64,000 nucleotides of DNA. Origin: Idiomarina ramblicola (GTDB lineage: Bacteria > Pseudomonadota > Gammaproteobacteria > Enterobacterales > Alteromonadaceae). The notes beneath the pieces are model-generated. The model was not told the origin of the DNA. It ran no database searches and was given only the letters and a program-made list of their open reading frames with translations. Below, piece by piece: positions 48,465 to 58,677 of the stretch. The stretch lies in assembly GCF_003987255.1 (NCBI RefSeq), contig NZ_PIQC01000001.1, forward strand, positions 558,001-622,000, given 5' to 3'. The translations under genes were made by a program, and so were the position numbers. The first letter of the stretch is position 1. Every line of letters begins with the position of its first letter.

Positions 48465-48478
48465 TTTCATTTATGAAA
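48465..48478. promoter_or_regulatory. Candidate LysR-type binding palindrome
   Basis: TTTCAT-TT-ATGAAA lies 14 bp before the LysR start codon in the regulator-frmA intergenic region. Its size and dyad symmetry fit a LysR autoregulatory site, but AT-rich palindromes are common by chance. Confidence 0.35.
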
Positions 48479-48574
48479 AAGTTATTTGTAAAAACAGTAG
48501 ATTACCTGCTTATGAGAAAAAGTTAAACTTACGCTACGCTTTTACGTAATCAGATTGTGAATCAGACATTATAA

Positions 48575-49702
<1,128 letters not shown>

Positions 49703-49713
49703 TGGAGCCTGTG

Positions 49714-50550
49714 ATGAAACAAGTTAGCGAAACCCGCTGTTTTGGCGGCCGTCAATTGCGTTTTAAGCACGACTCTGAAGTACTGAACTGCACCATGCAG
49801 TTCAGTGTCTTTTTGCCATTACGTGCAGAGAAAGCCAAAGTTCCGGCGGTCTATTTTCTTTCGGGCTTAACTTGTACCGACGAAAACTTTTCCACCAAAG
49901 CCGGAGCACAACGTGTTGCTACCGAATTAGGAATAGCCTTAATTGTTCCGGATACCAGCCCGCGTGGTGATGACGTTGCTGATGACCTGGACGGCGCCTA
50001 TGATTTAGGCTTGGGAGCCAGCTTTTACCTGAATGCGACTCAGGATCCGTGGAAAAGCCATTATCAGATGTACGACTACATCGTTAAAGAATTGCCCGAA
50101 CTGATTGAAGCCGAGTTACCAATTAATGATAAACGTGCCATTGCTGGTCACTCAATGGGTGGACACGGGGCGTTGGTGATAGGCTTGCGCAACAGCGATC
50201 GCTACACCAGTATTTCAGCCTTTTCGCCTGTTACTAACCCAACACAGTGCCCCTGGGGTGAAAAAGCCTTTAGAACCTATTTAGGCGATGTTCGAGAACA
50301 ATGGAAGCAGTACGACGCTGTTGAGATCATTAAATCGAAGGGGCAGACGCTTCCGGTTCGAGTTGACCAAGGCTTAGCCGACGTCTTTTTAGAAGAGCAA
50401 TTGAAACCAGAAAACCTAAAAGAGGCGATTGCTGCAGTTAAGGGCGGTGGAACCGTGCATTTACACGACGGCTATGATCACAGCTATTACTTCATCTCGT
50501 CATTCATTGAAGCCCAGCTTCGCTTCCATGCGAAGTATTTAACCGCGTGA
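49714..50550 (+). CDS. frmB: S-formylglutathione hydrolase
   Basis: A 278-residue esterase-D-type alpha/beta hydrolase that splits S-formylglutathione to formate and glutathione. The nucleophile is Ser147 in Gly-His-Ser-Met-Gly-Gly. Leu-Thr-Cys-Thr-Asp-Glu-Asn-Phe is a hallmark of the family, and His-Asp-Gly-Tyr-Asp-His-Ser-Tyr-Tyr supplies the catalytic His. The start at 49714 has GGAG six bases upstream; ATG 49702, overlapping the frmA stop, is an alternative four residues earlier. It forms an operon with frmA. Confidence 0.95.
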   Translation: MKQVSETRCFGGRQLRFKHDSEVLNCTMQFSVFLPLRAEKAKVPAVYFLSGLTCTDENFSTKAGAQRVATELGIALIVPDTSPRGDDVADDLDGAYDLGLGASFYLNATQDPWKSHYQMYDYIVKELPELIEAELPINDKRAIAGHSMGGHGALVIGLRNSDRYTSISAFSPVTNPTQCPWGEKAFRTYLGDVREQWKQYDAVEIIKSKGQTLPVRVDQGLADVFLEEQLKPENLKEAIAAVKGGGTVHLHDGYDHSYYFISSFIEAQLRFHAKYLTA

Positions 50551-50559
50551 TACATCAAA

Positions 50560-52398
50560 TTACACGGTGAACTTGATGACCGCCTGGCGCAGTTGCTCTG
50601 TTTGTTGACGAACTTTAGTCACTGCGTCAGCGTTTGATTGTGCATCGTTTGCCGCTTCCACTCCGGCATCCCTTACCCGGGTAATATTTCTAGCCGTTTC
50701 ATCCACAACCGCAGACTGTTCCTCGACTGCGGTCGCTATAGAAGCCGAACGATCATTAATTTTCACTAGCTCAGTGTGAATCCGGTTAAATAGCTCATCG
50801 GACTCGGTAGAGTGCTGCGCACTTTCTTCACCCAGTTCATTACACTCTTGCAGCGTATTCACAATAATCTGAGTTTGCTGGTTCAACTGACTGGTAATTG
50901 ATTCTATTTCACCAATAGACTTCTGAGTGCGGGAAGCCAGCGTACGAACTTCATCCGCCACCACGGCAAACCCACGTCCCTGCTCACCGGCCCGGGCAGC
51001 TTCAATCGCTGCATTAAGCGCCAATAAATTGGTTTGTTCAGCAATACCGTTAATCACCGTCACAATTTGTGTGATAGACGCACTACGTTCTGCCAACGTG
51101 TTCGCCTCGGTTACGCTGCTGTTCAAACGTTCGGCTAAGTAACGCACTTTTTCAACACCGGCCTGCACCGAGGTACTACCATGTTTCGCCTGTTCAGACA
51201 GACTGTTCACCTGCTCGGCAGTGTCTTCCGCATCATTGGCAATAGTGTGTGCCGTACTGCCCATTTCATTAATAGCGGCAGCGACTTGATCGACCTCATG
51301 CGACTGCATATCCAAGTTTTGTGACGTATGAGTTACCGTATTAGAAACTTGCTGTGTCAGGCTATTCACTGTTTCGACAGACTGGTTAATTTGCTGAATA
51401 ACACCGCGGAAGTAAGTGAGTAGCTCATTAAAGCTGTCAACCAAATCACCTAATTCATCATCGCGAAATTTCTCTGACGACAAGGTCAGGTCATTACTTC
51501 TCTGAACCTTTTGCATGTCTTCACGCAACTGGCTAAGCGGCTGATTAATGGAACGTATCACCCAAACCAGCATAGCAATAACAATGAGTGCGATCACAGC
51601 AAATACAACGACAGGTACCCATTTCATGGTTGCCTGGCGAGACGCCAGCAAACCACTGAGCTGTTTGTCTAACTGCTCAAGCGAGCCCTCCATATTGCTG
51701 GCAATTGTTCTGACCTCACCCTTTATACCAGACTCTTCATCAAGCCCTATCTCTTTTGAAAGCGTGGCGTAACGACCAAAGTCACGGCGATACGCGTCTA
51801 CTTTTTCCGCCAAATTGGGTGTTGCAGATAATTCTCTTTTTAATTCATCCAGCAAACCTTCCACCCGGCCAAGGTATTTATCGTCAAAACGCAGCATAAA
51901 ATCTTTTTCACTGCGGCGAACCTGAAGCAAAGTCACCAGCAGCTCCGTGCGTCCGGCGGTATCAATCGCTTCCTCTAACTCATGAGTTGCCGAACGCAAT
52001 GCGCCATAAGCTCCACTATTTTCATCTAACCCGCGCTGTTGAAACGCTTGTACTAAGCGCTCAAAGTTTTGACTGTAACGTTTTACCTGGCTTTCTAGTT
52101 GGGCAATAAGCTGTGACGATGATTTGTCATCAACCAGCGTATTAAGCTGCTCAAGTCGATTGTTGGTCACACTGGCTTGTTGTTCTAATTTTTCAGCGTA
52201 ACTTTCGTCCATTCGCAATAGAAAGTCTTTCTCCGCACGACGCAATTGCAGCAGACCGTTGTGTACCGATTCACGAAGCTCACTGGCACGATGTAAATCA
52301 CTTACTTGTGACTGGAAAAACATCATTAAGGCAAGCAACAAAATGAAGGCGGCTGTGGCGATCAAACCAACAGAGAGAAGCTTATTACGAATTGACAT
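50560..52398 (-). CDS. Methyl-accepting chemotaxis protein with HBM sensor domain
   Basis: A 612-residue chemoreceptor. A first membrane helix (about 8-30) is followed by a periplasmic domain of about 230 residues and a second helix (about 265-285). A HAMP domain and a methyl-accepting signalling domain follow, with the hairpin tip [18 protein letters not shown]. The sensor part has two Arg-Arg-(Ala/Ser)-Glu-Lys-Asp-Phe motifs, the mark of a helical bimodular domain. The known HBM receptor McpS of Pseudomonas putida senses TCA-cycle acids and acetate; the ligand here is unknown. ATG 52398 is chosen over GTG 52407. Confidence 0.9.
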   Translation of the reverse strand: MSIRNKLLSVGLIATAAFILLLALMMFFQSQVSDLHRASELRESVHNGLLQLRRAEKDFLLRMDESYAEKLEQQASVTNNRLEQLNTLVDDKSSSQLIAQLESQVKRYSQNFERLVQAFQQRGLDENSGAYGALRSATHELEEAIDTAGRTELLVTLLQVRRSEKDFMLRFDDKYLGRVEGLLDELKRELSATPNLAEKVDAYRRDFGRYATLSKEIGLDEESGIKGEVRTIASNMEGSLEQLDKQLSGLLASRQATMKWVPVVVFAVIALIVIAMLVWVIRSINQPLSQLREDMQKVQRSNDLTLSSEKFRDDELGDLVDSFNELLTYFRGVIQQINQSVETVNSLTQQVSNTVTHTSQNLDMQSHEVDQVAAAINEMGSTAHTIANDAEDTAEQVNSLSEQAKHGSTSVQAGVEKVRYLAERLNSSVTEANTLAERSASITQIVTVINGIAEQTNLLALNAAIEAARAGEQGRGFAVVADEVRTLASRTQKSIGEIESITSQLNQQTQIIVNTLQECNELGEESAQHSTESDELFNRIHTELVKINDRSASIATAVEEQSAVVDETARNITRVRDAGVEAANDAQSNADAVTKVRQQTEQLRQAVIKFTV

Positions 52399-52542
52399 AG
52401 CAAACACCCAACAATAAAAGTGGCGGAATAATAGACAGCACCTCCATATTCCGCAATGATCTATCTTGGTAATAGTATGAATTTTTTATGACAGTGGTAT
52501 GACAAAAATAAGGAAATACCAATTACGGGGTAAATACTTTTT

Positions 52543-52568
52543 TCACCTGATGCAATCGCATCAGGTGA
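52543..52568. terminator. Strong hairpin downstream of the bet gene cluster
   Basis: TCACCTGATGC (52543-52553) pairs with GCATCAGGTGA (52558-52568) around AATC, an 11-bp stem only 9 bp past the transporter stop. On the minus strand the bases after it are A-rich, not T-rich, so it may be an RNA-end stabiliser or a weak terminator. Confidence 0.45.
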
Positions 52569-52577
52569 CACTTCAGG

Positions 52578-53777
52578 TTACTTCTTTTTTATGGGCAACG
52601 ACACCAGTGCCTGAGTTCTGGGCAGCGGCTGCTGTTGCTTACCAAGTGCGATGTAAACAAAGCAACATAAACCAATGCCAATAACTAACGCCCCAACCCA
52701 CTGAATTTTTATAAACTGAACGCTGAATAGCACGGTTAGTGACATCATCAAAAAGGCATGTAAGGCCATATACTTTTGCTTGCCAAAACGTGCCACCGTC
52801 AAATTCAAATTATCAGAGTAAAGCCGGATTAAAGAGTCCAGCGAATTGATCACAAAGACAATCCCGACGCCTACCATTGCCAGATTAATAAATCCGGAAG
52901 TATCCAGTCCTTTCAAATGAAATAAATATAAGACACTAAACCAGAGACCAATGGACAGTGATGGCCAAATCAACATCGCTAAGAACAGCCAGATAGTGCG
53001 CATGTTACCAACAAAACGCGCAGTGAACTGACCAATCATAATGCTCCAGGCAAACCACCAAAACAAATAAAACGCGTGGTAATCATTAATTGGCAAAACA
53101 AAACGATGCAGGTGTTCAAAGTAATCGGTCAGTAACGGCAAGGTATTAAAATAGTCCGGCGCAGAGACATTGTCAGACAGTAAGGCGATACTGCCAAGCC
53201 CGATAATTAACGCAAAGAACAAACCACCAGAGGATAAGCTCAGAATTTTTACAAACTTAAGCTCAGTGCTTGAGTACACAGCAAATAAAATCGTACCACC
53301 GACAATCAGTGCGTAATACCAGGGAAAGCCTTCGCTGGCCGCAATACCGGGTAAATACCAGCTCAAGTTGGCAAACAGCAAATGCGCAGTAAAAGCGCAG
53401 GTACCAATAATGACAATGTTATTAATCCACTTAACCCAGCTAATTTCAAAGAACTTTACCTTGGGTTCAATCGCACAGAAGTAAAAGCAAGTGACAAAGT
53501 AAATTGCCCAGACTAGAAAGCCCCAGAAGCCAAATTCAATCGCCAAAGGATTAGCAAAAGCGTACTCACTGTTTTCTTTTATATCGGCGTAAACCGGAAA
53601 CTCTGTCAGCGGGAACATTATGAGCCCGACATCCAGCCCAGAAGTGAACAAAATAGCAATGAAGGTCAAAGTAGACACCGGATAGCGGCCATTAAGTTTC
53701 AGCCGCCCCCAGCGCACCACAATAAACACCACCATCGCCATAAAGAACAGCATGCCAATACTGACCAGCGTTAACAT
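52578..53777 (-). CDS. BCCT-family transporter, N-terminally short, probably choline/betaine
   Basis: A 399-residue polytopic protein with about ten hydrophobic segments. Tyr-Leu-Phe-Trp-Trp-Phe-Ala-Trp-Ser near residue 237 keeps the Trp triad (Trp240, Trp241, Trp244). In BetP (Trp373, 374, 377) this triad forms the aromatic box for the trimethylammonium group. Gly-Gln-Phe-Thr-Ala-Arg-Phe follows, like the family's Gly-X-Phe-X-Ala-Arg. The glycine-rich segment reads Gly-Leu-Asp-Val-Gly (47-51). Usual BCCT proteins exceed 500 residues; here the first two helices and the long C-terminal tail are missing. It overlaps betA by 7 bases, so import of choline or betaine is likely. Confidence 0.78.
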   Translation of the reverse strand: MLTLVSIGMLFFMAMVVFIVVRWGRLKLNGRYPVSTLTFIAILFTSGLDVGLIMFPLTEFPVYADIKENSEYAFANPLAIEFGFWGFLVWAIYFVTCFYFCAIEPKVKFFEISWVKWINNIVIIGTCAFTAHLLFANLSWYLPGIAASEGFPWYYALIVGGTILFAVYSSTELKFVKILSLSSGGLFFALIIGLGSIALLSDNVSAPDYFNTLPLLTDYFEHLHRFVLPINDYHAFYLFWWFAWSIMIGQFTARFVGNMRTIWLFLAMLIWPSLSIGLWFSVLYLFHLKGLDTSGFINLAMVGVGIVFVINSLDSLIRLYSDNLNLTVARFGKQKYMALHAFLMMSLTVLFSVQFIKIQWVGALVIGIGLCCFVYIALGKQQQPLPRTQALVSLPIKKK

Positions 53778-55465
53778 GATGCGCTCCGCTTGGCCTCACC
53801 GCTGCGCTGGCGTTCCTGCCATTGATTATCTTTATAGACATCAACATCAGAGACGGGCATTTGCTGCTGCTTGATGATATCCGCGGCTCGCTCTGCGACC
53901 ATAATAGTTGGCGCGTTCAAATTGCCGTTGGGAATGGTCGGAAACACTGACGAGTCGATAACCCGAAGACCTTGCAAGCCACGCACGCGCATTTGTGGAT
54001 CAATGACGGCCATATCGTCATCAACAGACCCCATGCGACATGTACCACAAGGGTGATAAGCACTTTCGACTGCATCGCGCACAAAAGCATCTATCTGCTC
54101 ATCGGTAACAATATCTTTACCGGGCTGAATTTCTTCACCGCGATACTCATCCATTGCTGGCTGTGCAATGATTTCTCTGGATAGCCGTACACAAGCCCGA
54201 AATGCCTCGATGTCATCCTGATGCTGCAGATAATTGAACTGAATTTTAGGCGGTGTAAAAGGATCTGAACTTTTCACTTTGACCCAGCCACGACTTTTCG
54301 GCTTGTTGTGGCCAATATGCAGTTGAAAACCATGCCCTTCAAAAGCAGATTTACCATCGTAGCGAATGGCCGCCGGCAGAAAGTGGTATTGAAGATCCGG
54401 CCACTCAATACCTTCTTTCGAGCGAATGAAGCCACAGGACTCAAAATGGTTGGTTGCGCCTAAGCCAGTTTTGAATAGAATCCAGCGCACGCCAATAGCC
54501 AGCTTGCTCAAAGGCCCAAGCTTACTATTTAGTGTCAGCGGCTTTTTGCACTGATACTGAAAATAAAACTCCAGGTGGTCCTGCAAGTTTTCACCAACAC
54601 CAGGCAATTCATGCCGAGTTTCAATGCCAGCAGCAGATAAGGTATCACTTTGACCAATACCCGATAATTGAAGAATATGAGGAGAACCAATAGAACCAGC
54701 ACTTAATAGCACTTCGTTATTTACGAAAAAGCGTACTGTGCTGCTTTTTTCATAAAGCTCAACACCAATAGCCCGCTTGTCTTCCAGCAGTACTTTACTG
54801 ACCTGAACACCGGTTTTTATTGTCAGGTTAGATCTGGCCATAGCAGGCCTTACATAGGCATTAGCAGCGGACCATCGCACACCGTTTTTCACGGTCATAT
54901 GCATGGCGCCAAAACCTTCTTGCTGAAAACCGTTGTAGTCACCGGTTTCCATATAGCCGCCATCGACACCAGCATTAATAAAAGCTTGGTATAAAGGGTT
55001 CTGCATATTGTTGCCGTTATTAACCGCTAAAGGGCCCTCTTTAGAGCGATATTCATCGGCACCAAAGGCCCAGTCTTCTGCTTTTTTAAAGTACGGCAGG
55101 CAATGTTGATAATCCCACCCTTGCGCGCCTCTTTCCAGCCACTCATCAAAGTCACGGGCATGACCGCGCACATAAACCATACCGTTAATCGACGAAGACC
55201 CACCAAGAACCTTGCCCCTGGGACAATGCATTTCACGGTTGTTCAGATAAGGCTCTGGTTCTGAATGAAATTGCCAGGCGTACTTTTTGGTGTTCATTGG
55301 TATCGATAAGGCAGTCGGCATCTGGATAAAAATACTTTTATCTGAGCCTCCGGTTTCTAACAACAGTACCGAAACATCCGGATCTTCTGTTAACCGGTTG
55401 GCCAGCACACAACCGGCCGAACCCGCACCCACAATGATATAATCAAATTTCTCATTCACTGTCAT
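53771..55465 (-). CDS. betA: Choline dehydrogenase
   Basis: A 564-residue GMC-family flavoprotein that oxidises choline to betaine aldehyde at the inner membrane. The FAD motif is [10 protein letters not shown]. The GMC signature 1 reads [12 protein letters not shown]. His-Pro-Cys-Gly-Thr-Cys-Arg-Met-Gly carries the active-site His, and the C-terminal Asn-Pro-type block is Asn-Leu-Asn-Ala-Pro-Thr. Length and order match BetA of enterics. It overlaps betB by one base. Confidence 0.95.
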   Translation of the reverse strand: MTVNEKFDYIIVGAGSAGCVLANRLTEDPDVSVLLLETGGSDKSIFIQMPTALSIPMNTKKYAWQFHSEPEPYLNNREMHCPRGKVLGGSSSINGMVYVRGHARDFDEWLERGAQGWDYQHCLPYFKKAEDWAFGADEYRSKEGPLAVNNGNNMQNPLYQAFINAGVDGGYMETGDYNGFQQEGFGAMHMTVKNGVRWSAANAYVRPAMARSNLTIKTGVQVSKVLLEDKRAIGVELYEKSSTVRFFVNNEVLLSAGSIGSPHILQLSGIGQSDTLSAAGIETRHELPGVGENLQDHLEFYFQYQCKKPLTLNSKLGPLSKLAIGVRWILFKTGLGATNHFESCGFIRSKEGIEWPDLQYHFLPAAIRYDGKSAFEGHGFQLHIGHNKPKSRGWVKVKSSDPFTPPKIQFNYLQHQDDIEAFRACVRLSREIIAQPAMDEYRGEEIQPGKDIVTDEQIDAFVRDAVESAYHPCGTCRMGSVDDDMAVIDPQMRVRGLQGLRVIDSSVFPTIPNGNLNAPTIMVAERAADIIKQQQMPVSDVDVYKDNQWQERQRSGEAKRSASC

Positions 55466-56928
55466 TAGAATGGACCTTCCAGCTTATCCATTCCGACATA
55501 AATTGATTTTGTCTGAGTATAAGACTCAAGTGCTTCCACACCGTTTTCACGACCAATACCCGATTGCTTGTAACCACCTACCGGCATCTCTACTGGCGAA
55601 TTTGCATAAGCATTAATCCAGCAGATTCCGGCTTCCAGCTGAGCGATAACACGATGAGCTCTGCGGATATCCCGGCAGAAAATGCCTGCAGCCAGTCCGT
55701 AATCCGTATTGTTGGCGCGTTGAATAACCTCTTCTTCTGTTTCAAAGGTGAGAACTGACATCACCGGACCAAAAATCTCTTCGCGCGTAATGCGCATATC
55801 GTCCGTGCAGTTCGTAAAGATTGTCGGCCCGACAAAATAGCCCTCTTCACAGCCTTTCGGGCTATGCCGCTCACCGCCAAAAGCCAGAGTAGCGCCCTGC
55901 TCTTTTCCTGATTCAATATAGGACATCACCTTATGCAGATGATCTTCAGAAATCAGCGCCCCCAGATTAGTTTCAGGGTCCATCGGATCACCAACCACAA
56001 TATTATTCTTGGTGCGATCTAATAGACGGTCCATAAAGGTGTCATAACAATCTTTATGCACAAACACGCGTGTACCATTGGTACAAACTTCGCCCTGGGT
56101 ATAAAAATTACCCATCATGGCACCAGTTACAGCTTCATCAATATCTGCATCATCAAAAACAATTATCGGCGATTTGCCCCCCAGTTCCATGGTGACATTT
56201 TTCAACGTGCCTGCTGCCGCTGCCATCACTTTTTTACCGGTCCCCACTTCACCAGTCAGGGATACTTTAGCAATAGCCGGATGCTGAACCAGATAGTTCC
56301 CGACCACGCCGTCACCCTGTACAACGTTGAAAACGCCTTCCGGCACACCGGCTTCGATGAATATCTCTGCCAACATCGCCGCGCCACGAGGCGTCTCTTC
56401 TGATGGTTTGAAAATCATACTATTACCGGCAGCAAGGGCTGCCGCGGCTTTCCAGCAGGCAATTTGCAGTGGATAGTTCCAGGCACCAATGCCGAAACAG
56501 ACACCCAGAGGTTCATGCCGGGTGTAAAAGAAATCATTACCGACACTTTGTTGCTCACCCATCATCGAGGGGCACAAGTTACCAAAATACTCGATCGCGT
56601 CAGACCCAGTCTGAACATCAACTTCAACCGCTTCTTGCCAGGGTTTACCAGTGTCCAGAACTTCAAGCTTTGCCAGCTCGTCGTTGCGCTCTCTTAAAAT
56701 AGTCGCCGCACGTTGTAATACTCGGGCTCGCTCAATCGCAGGGGTTCTTGACCAAACCTCAAACCCTCTTTGGGCACTGGCCACCGCTTCTTCCAGCAAC
56801 GGCTCGCTTGCCGACTCAACGGTGTAAATAACGTTTCCGGTACCCGGATTGATAACATCAAAGCACTCATGATCACTGTCATCAACATAATGACCATGAA
56901 TGAAATTTTTAAGTAATGTAGAGGACAA
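55465..56928 (-). CDS. betB: Betaine aldehyde dehydrogenase
   Basis: A 487-residue NAD(P)+ aldehyde dehydrogenase that converts betaine aldehyde to the osmoprotectant glycine betaine. The catalytic Cys is in Gln-Gly-Glu-Val-Cys-Thr-Asn-Gly. The general-base Glu is in Met-Glu-Leu-Gly-Gly-Lys-Ser-Pro, and the cofactor site has Phe-Lys-Pro-Ser-Glu-Glu. E. coli BetB is 490. It follows betI by 29 bp and overlaps betA by one base. Confidence 0.95.
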   Translation of the reverse strand: MSSTLLKNFIHGHYVDDSDHECFDVINPGTGNVIYTVESASEPLLEEAVASAQRGFEVWSRTPAIERARVLQRAATILRERNDELAKLEVLDTGKPWQEAVEVDVQTGSDAIEYFGNLCPSMMGEQQSVGNDFFYTRHEPLGVCFGIGAWNYPLQIACWKAAAALAAGNSMIFKPSEETPRGAAMLAEIFIEAGVPEGVFNVVQGDGVVGNYLVQHPAIAKVSLTGEVGTGKKVMAAAAGTLKNVTMELGGKSPIIVFDDADIDEAVTGAMMGNFYTQGEVCTNGTRVFVHKDCYDTFMDRLLDRTKNNIVVGDPMDPETNLGALISEDHLHKVMSYIESGKEQGATLAFGGERHSPKGCEEGYFVGPTIFTNCTDDMRITREEIFGPVMSVLTFETEEEVIQRANNTDYGLAAGIFCRDIRRAHRVIAQLEAGICWINAYANSPVEMPVGGYKQSGIGRENGVEALESYTQTKSIYVGMDKLEGPF

Positions 56929-56957
56929 CGATAACTCCCTTGCAGTTTGGTAATGGT

Positions 56958-57536
56958 TTAACTGACACCGTGCTGTTCCAGCACACCATTAATGTATTTC
57001 TTGCAATAGCCTTTCGCCTGACTAAACTTTTCCTGATTCGCTCGACTCAATGCGCAACGCAACCAAAAGCCATCAATTAGCGCTGCGGTAACTTCTGCCG
57101 CTTCGCACGCACTCTCTGCGTTTAGTAATTGCTTAAAGCTGTAACGTAAATTGCTGACTAAGCGGCGTTTATTCAGTTCCTGTAAGCGGTACAGATCGGG
57201 GTCGTGCATAGACTGTCCCCAAAAACTTAGCCAAGTCTTTGTACTCGAATCGGCCTGTTGAACATCTGAAAAGTTCAAATCAACAATTTTCATGAGCCGG
57301 TCGTAGGGGTTGTCAGGCGAATGCTCCATTTTGAGCTGAGAAAGCAAATACCGTACAGAGGCCTCAATTAACGCCTGCTTACCGCCAAAATAGTGGCTGA
57401 TAATACCGGACGACATTCCCGCCCTGCGGGAAATTAAGTTAATGGTCGCTCCTCGTAAGCCAACATCAGCAACCACATTAATGGTGGCATCGATTAATTG
57501 CTGACGTCGCATTGATTCCATTCCTACTTTTGGCAT
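56958..57536 (-). CDS. betI: TetR-family repressor of the choline-betaine pathway
   Basis: A 192-residue repressor (E. coli BetI 195). The N-terminus [18 protein letters not shown] is almost the E. coli sequence. The recognition helix region is [12 protein letters not shown]. BetI releases DNA when choline binds. No palindrome is visible in the 20 bp before this gene or between it and betB. The candidate operators lie 3.6 kb upstream, before the TonB receptor gene. Confidence 0.95.
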   Translation of the reverse strand: MPKVGMESMRRQQLIDATINVVADVGLRGATINLISRRAGMSSGIISHYFGGKQALIEASVRYLLSQLKMEHSPDNPYDRLMKIVDLNFSDVQQADSSTKTWLSFWGQSMHDPDLYRLQELNKRRLVSNLRYSFKQLLNAESACEAAEVTAALIDGFWLRCALSRANQEKFSQAKGYCKKYINGVLEQHGVS

Positions 57537-57556
57537 AGCTTTCTCACATGATTTTT

Positions 57557-58600
57557 TTATTCGTAGGGTTCCAGCGTTGACAGTCTGAAACGGTGTTCAT
57601 TAACAACATCACCGCCTTCATCATAAAGTCCCAGAGTCACAACCGGATCGTCTTTTTCCCAGTCAACGTCAAGTGCGCCGTAATTCACCTTATTGATAAA
57701 CTGACCAATGCGGTGTTTATTGGGGCTAACATCTTTCCACTCTTGCGTCAGACCTGAAGATGTCACTTCCCACAAAGGGTAATCCAGATCGTCATCGTAA
57801 TAGCTGATTTCTCCCCAGTGGGTGTCGCCGCTTATCAAGATAACACCATTAACCTTATGTTTTTTAATAAGATTAAATAAACGTTGACGATCAGACGGGA
57901 AATTGGCCCATGATTCCCAGCCGGTAAAGTCTGCCAAAAGCTGTAAGCTTGAGCCAATAACTTTTATACGAGCCGGTTTTTGCAGTTCTTTTTCAATCCA
58001 CTGCCACTGCTTTTCACCAATCATACTGGCGTCAGGGTCGCTGTGAACTTTATAGGGGCCCATATTCTTCGGCTCACGATCACTGGCGTACTCTTCACGT
58101 GTTACGTGGGCAATGTCATCACGATTCCAGCGCAAATCGGGTAAAATGACGTGGATACTTTCTTCGCCTTCACCGTAGGTATAGGAAGTATAGATACCAT
58201 CCTCACGAGTGCGGCGTGGAGAGTTTTCAGGTTCTCCCCAGAAATCCAGCATGATATCGCGCGACGCTTCTTTCTTAGGGTAATCTTTACCGGCATCGTT
58301 GGCACCGTAGTCGTGATCATCCCAGATAGCGATGAGTTCCGCTTGCTCTTTTAACTCTTTAAAGCCCGTCTTTGAACCCAGCTTTTCATACTTATTTTGC
58401 AACACTGACATGTCTTCTGTGTCGCCATAGACATTGTCCCCCAGAAATACAAAAACTTCAGGGTCGTCTTCTAAAATACTGTTGAAAATAGGAATATCTT
58501 TGTCTTGATGCGAACACGAGCCAAAGAGAATCCGGCTGGGCGCATCGGCAAAAACAGAGCCACTCAGTAGTAACGTGGATAGTGCTAATAGCTTATACAT
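57557..58600 (-). CDS. Secreted PhoD-like metallophosphoesterase
   Basis: A 347-residue protein with a signal peptide ending Val-Phe-Ala before Asp-Ala-Pro. Phe-Gly-Ser-Cys-Ser has the Cys that binds iron in PhoD. Phe-Leu-Gly-Asp-Asn-Val-Tyr-Gly-Asp, Trp-Asp-Asp-His-Asp-Tyr-Gly and Ser-Gly-Asp-Thr-His-Trp-Gly-Glu supply the other metal ligands. PhoD enzymes split phosphate mono- or diesters outside the cytoplasm. It is shorter than Bacillus PhoD (583). It lies between a TonB receptor and betI, 20 bp before the latter, which suggests a choline-phosphate ester as substrate. Confidence 0.85.
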   Translation of the reverse strand: MYKLLALSTLLLSGSVFADAPSRILFGSCSHQDKDIPIFNSILEDDPEVFVFLGDNVYGDTEDMSVLQNKYEKLGSKTGFKELKEQAELIAIWDDHDYGANDAGKDYPKKEASRDIMLDFWGEPENSPRRTREDGIYTSYTYGEGEESIHVILPDLRWNRDDIAHVTREEYASDREPKNMGPYKVHSDPDASMIGEKQWQWIEKELQKPARIKVIGSSLQLLADFTGWESWANFPSDRQRLFNLIKKHKVNGVILISGDTHWGEISYYDDDLDYPLWEVTSSGLTQEWKDVSPNKHRIGQFINKVNYGALDVDWEKDDPVVTLGLYDEGGDVVNEHRFRLSTLEPYE

Positions 58601-58630
58601 GAGTTTCTATTACCTTATATGTTGCTAACA

Positions 58631-58664
58631 ATAAAACAGCCCCATGCGACGACATCGCATGGGG
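58631..58664 (-). terminator. Hairpin terminator between the TonB receptor and the phosphoesterase
   Basis: CCCCATGCGA and TCGCATGGGG form a 10-bp stem (58640-58649 with 58655-58664). On the minus strand CTGTTTTATTG follows, an interrupted T tract. It probably terminates part of the receptor transcripts and lets some reach the bet genes. Confidence 0.7.
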
Positions 58665-58677
58665 TTGCTCAGGCTCT

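Noticed and set aside
48465-48478. The LysR-region dyad as a BetI-type operator
   Set aside because: Its arms (TTTCAT/ATGAAA) and spacing differ from the two palindromes at 61.1 kb.
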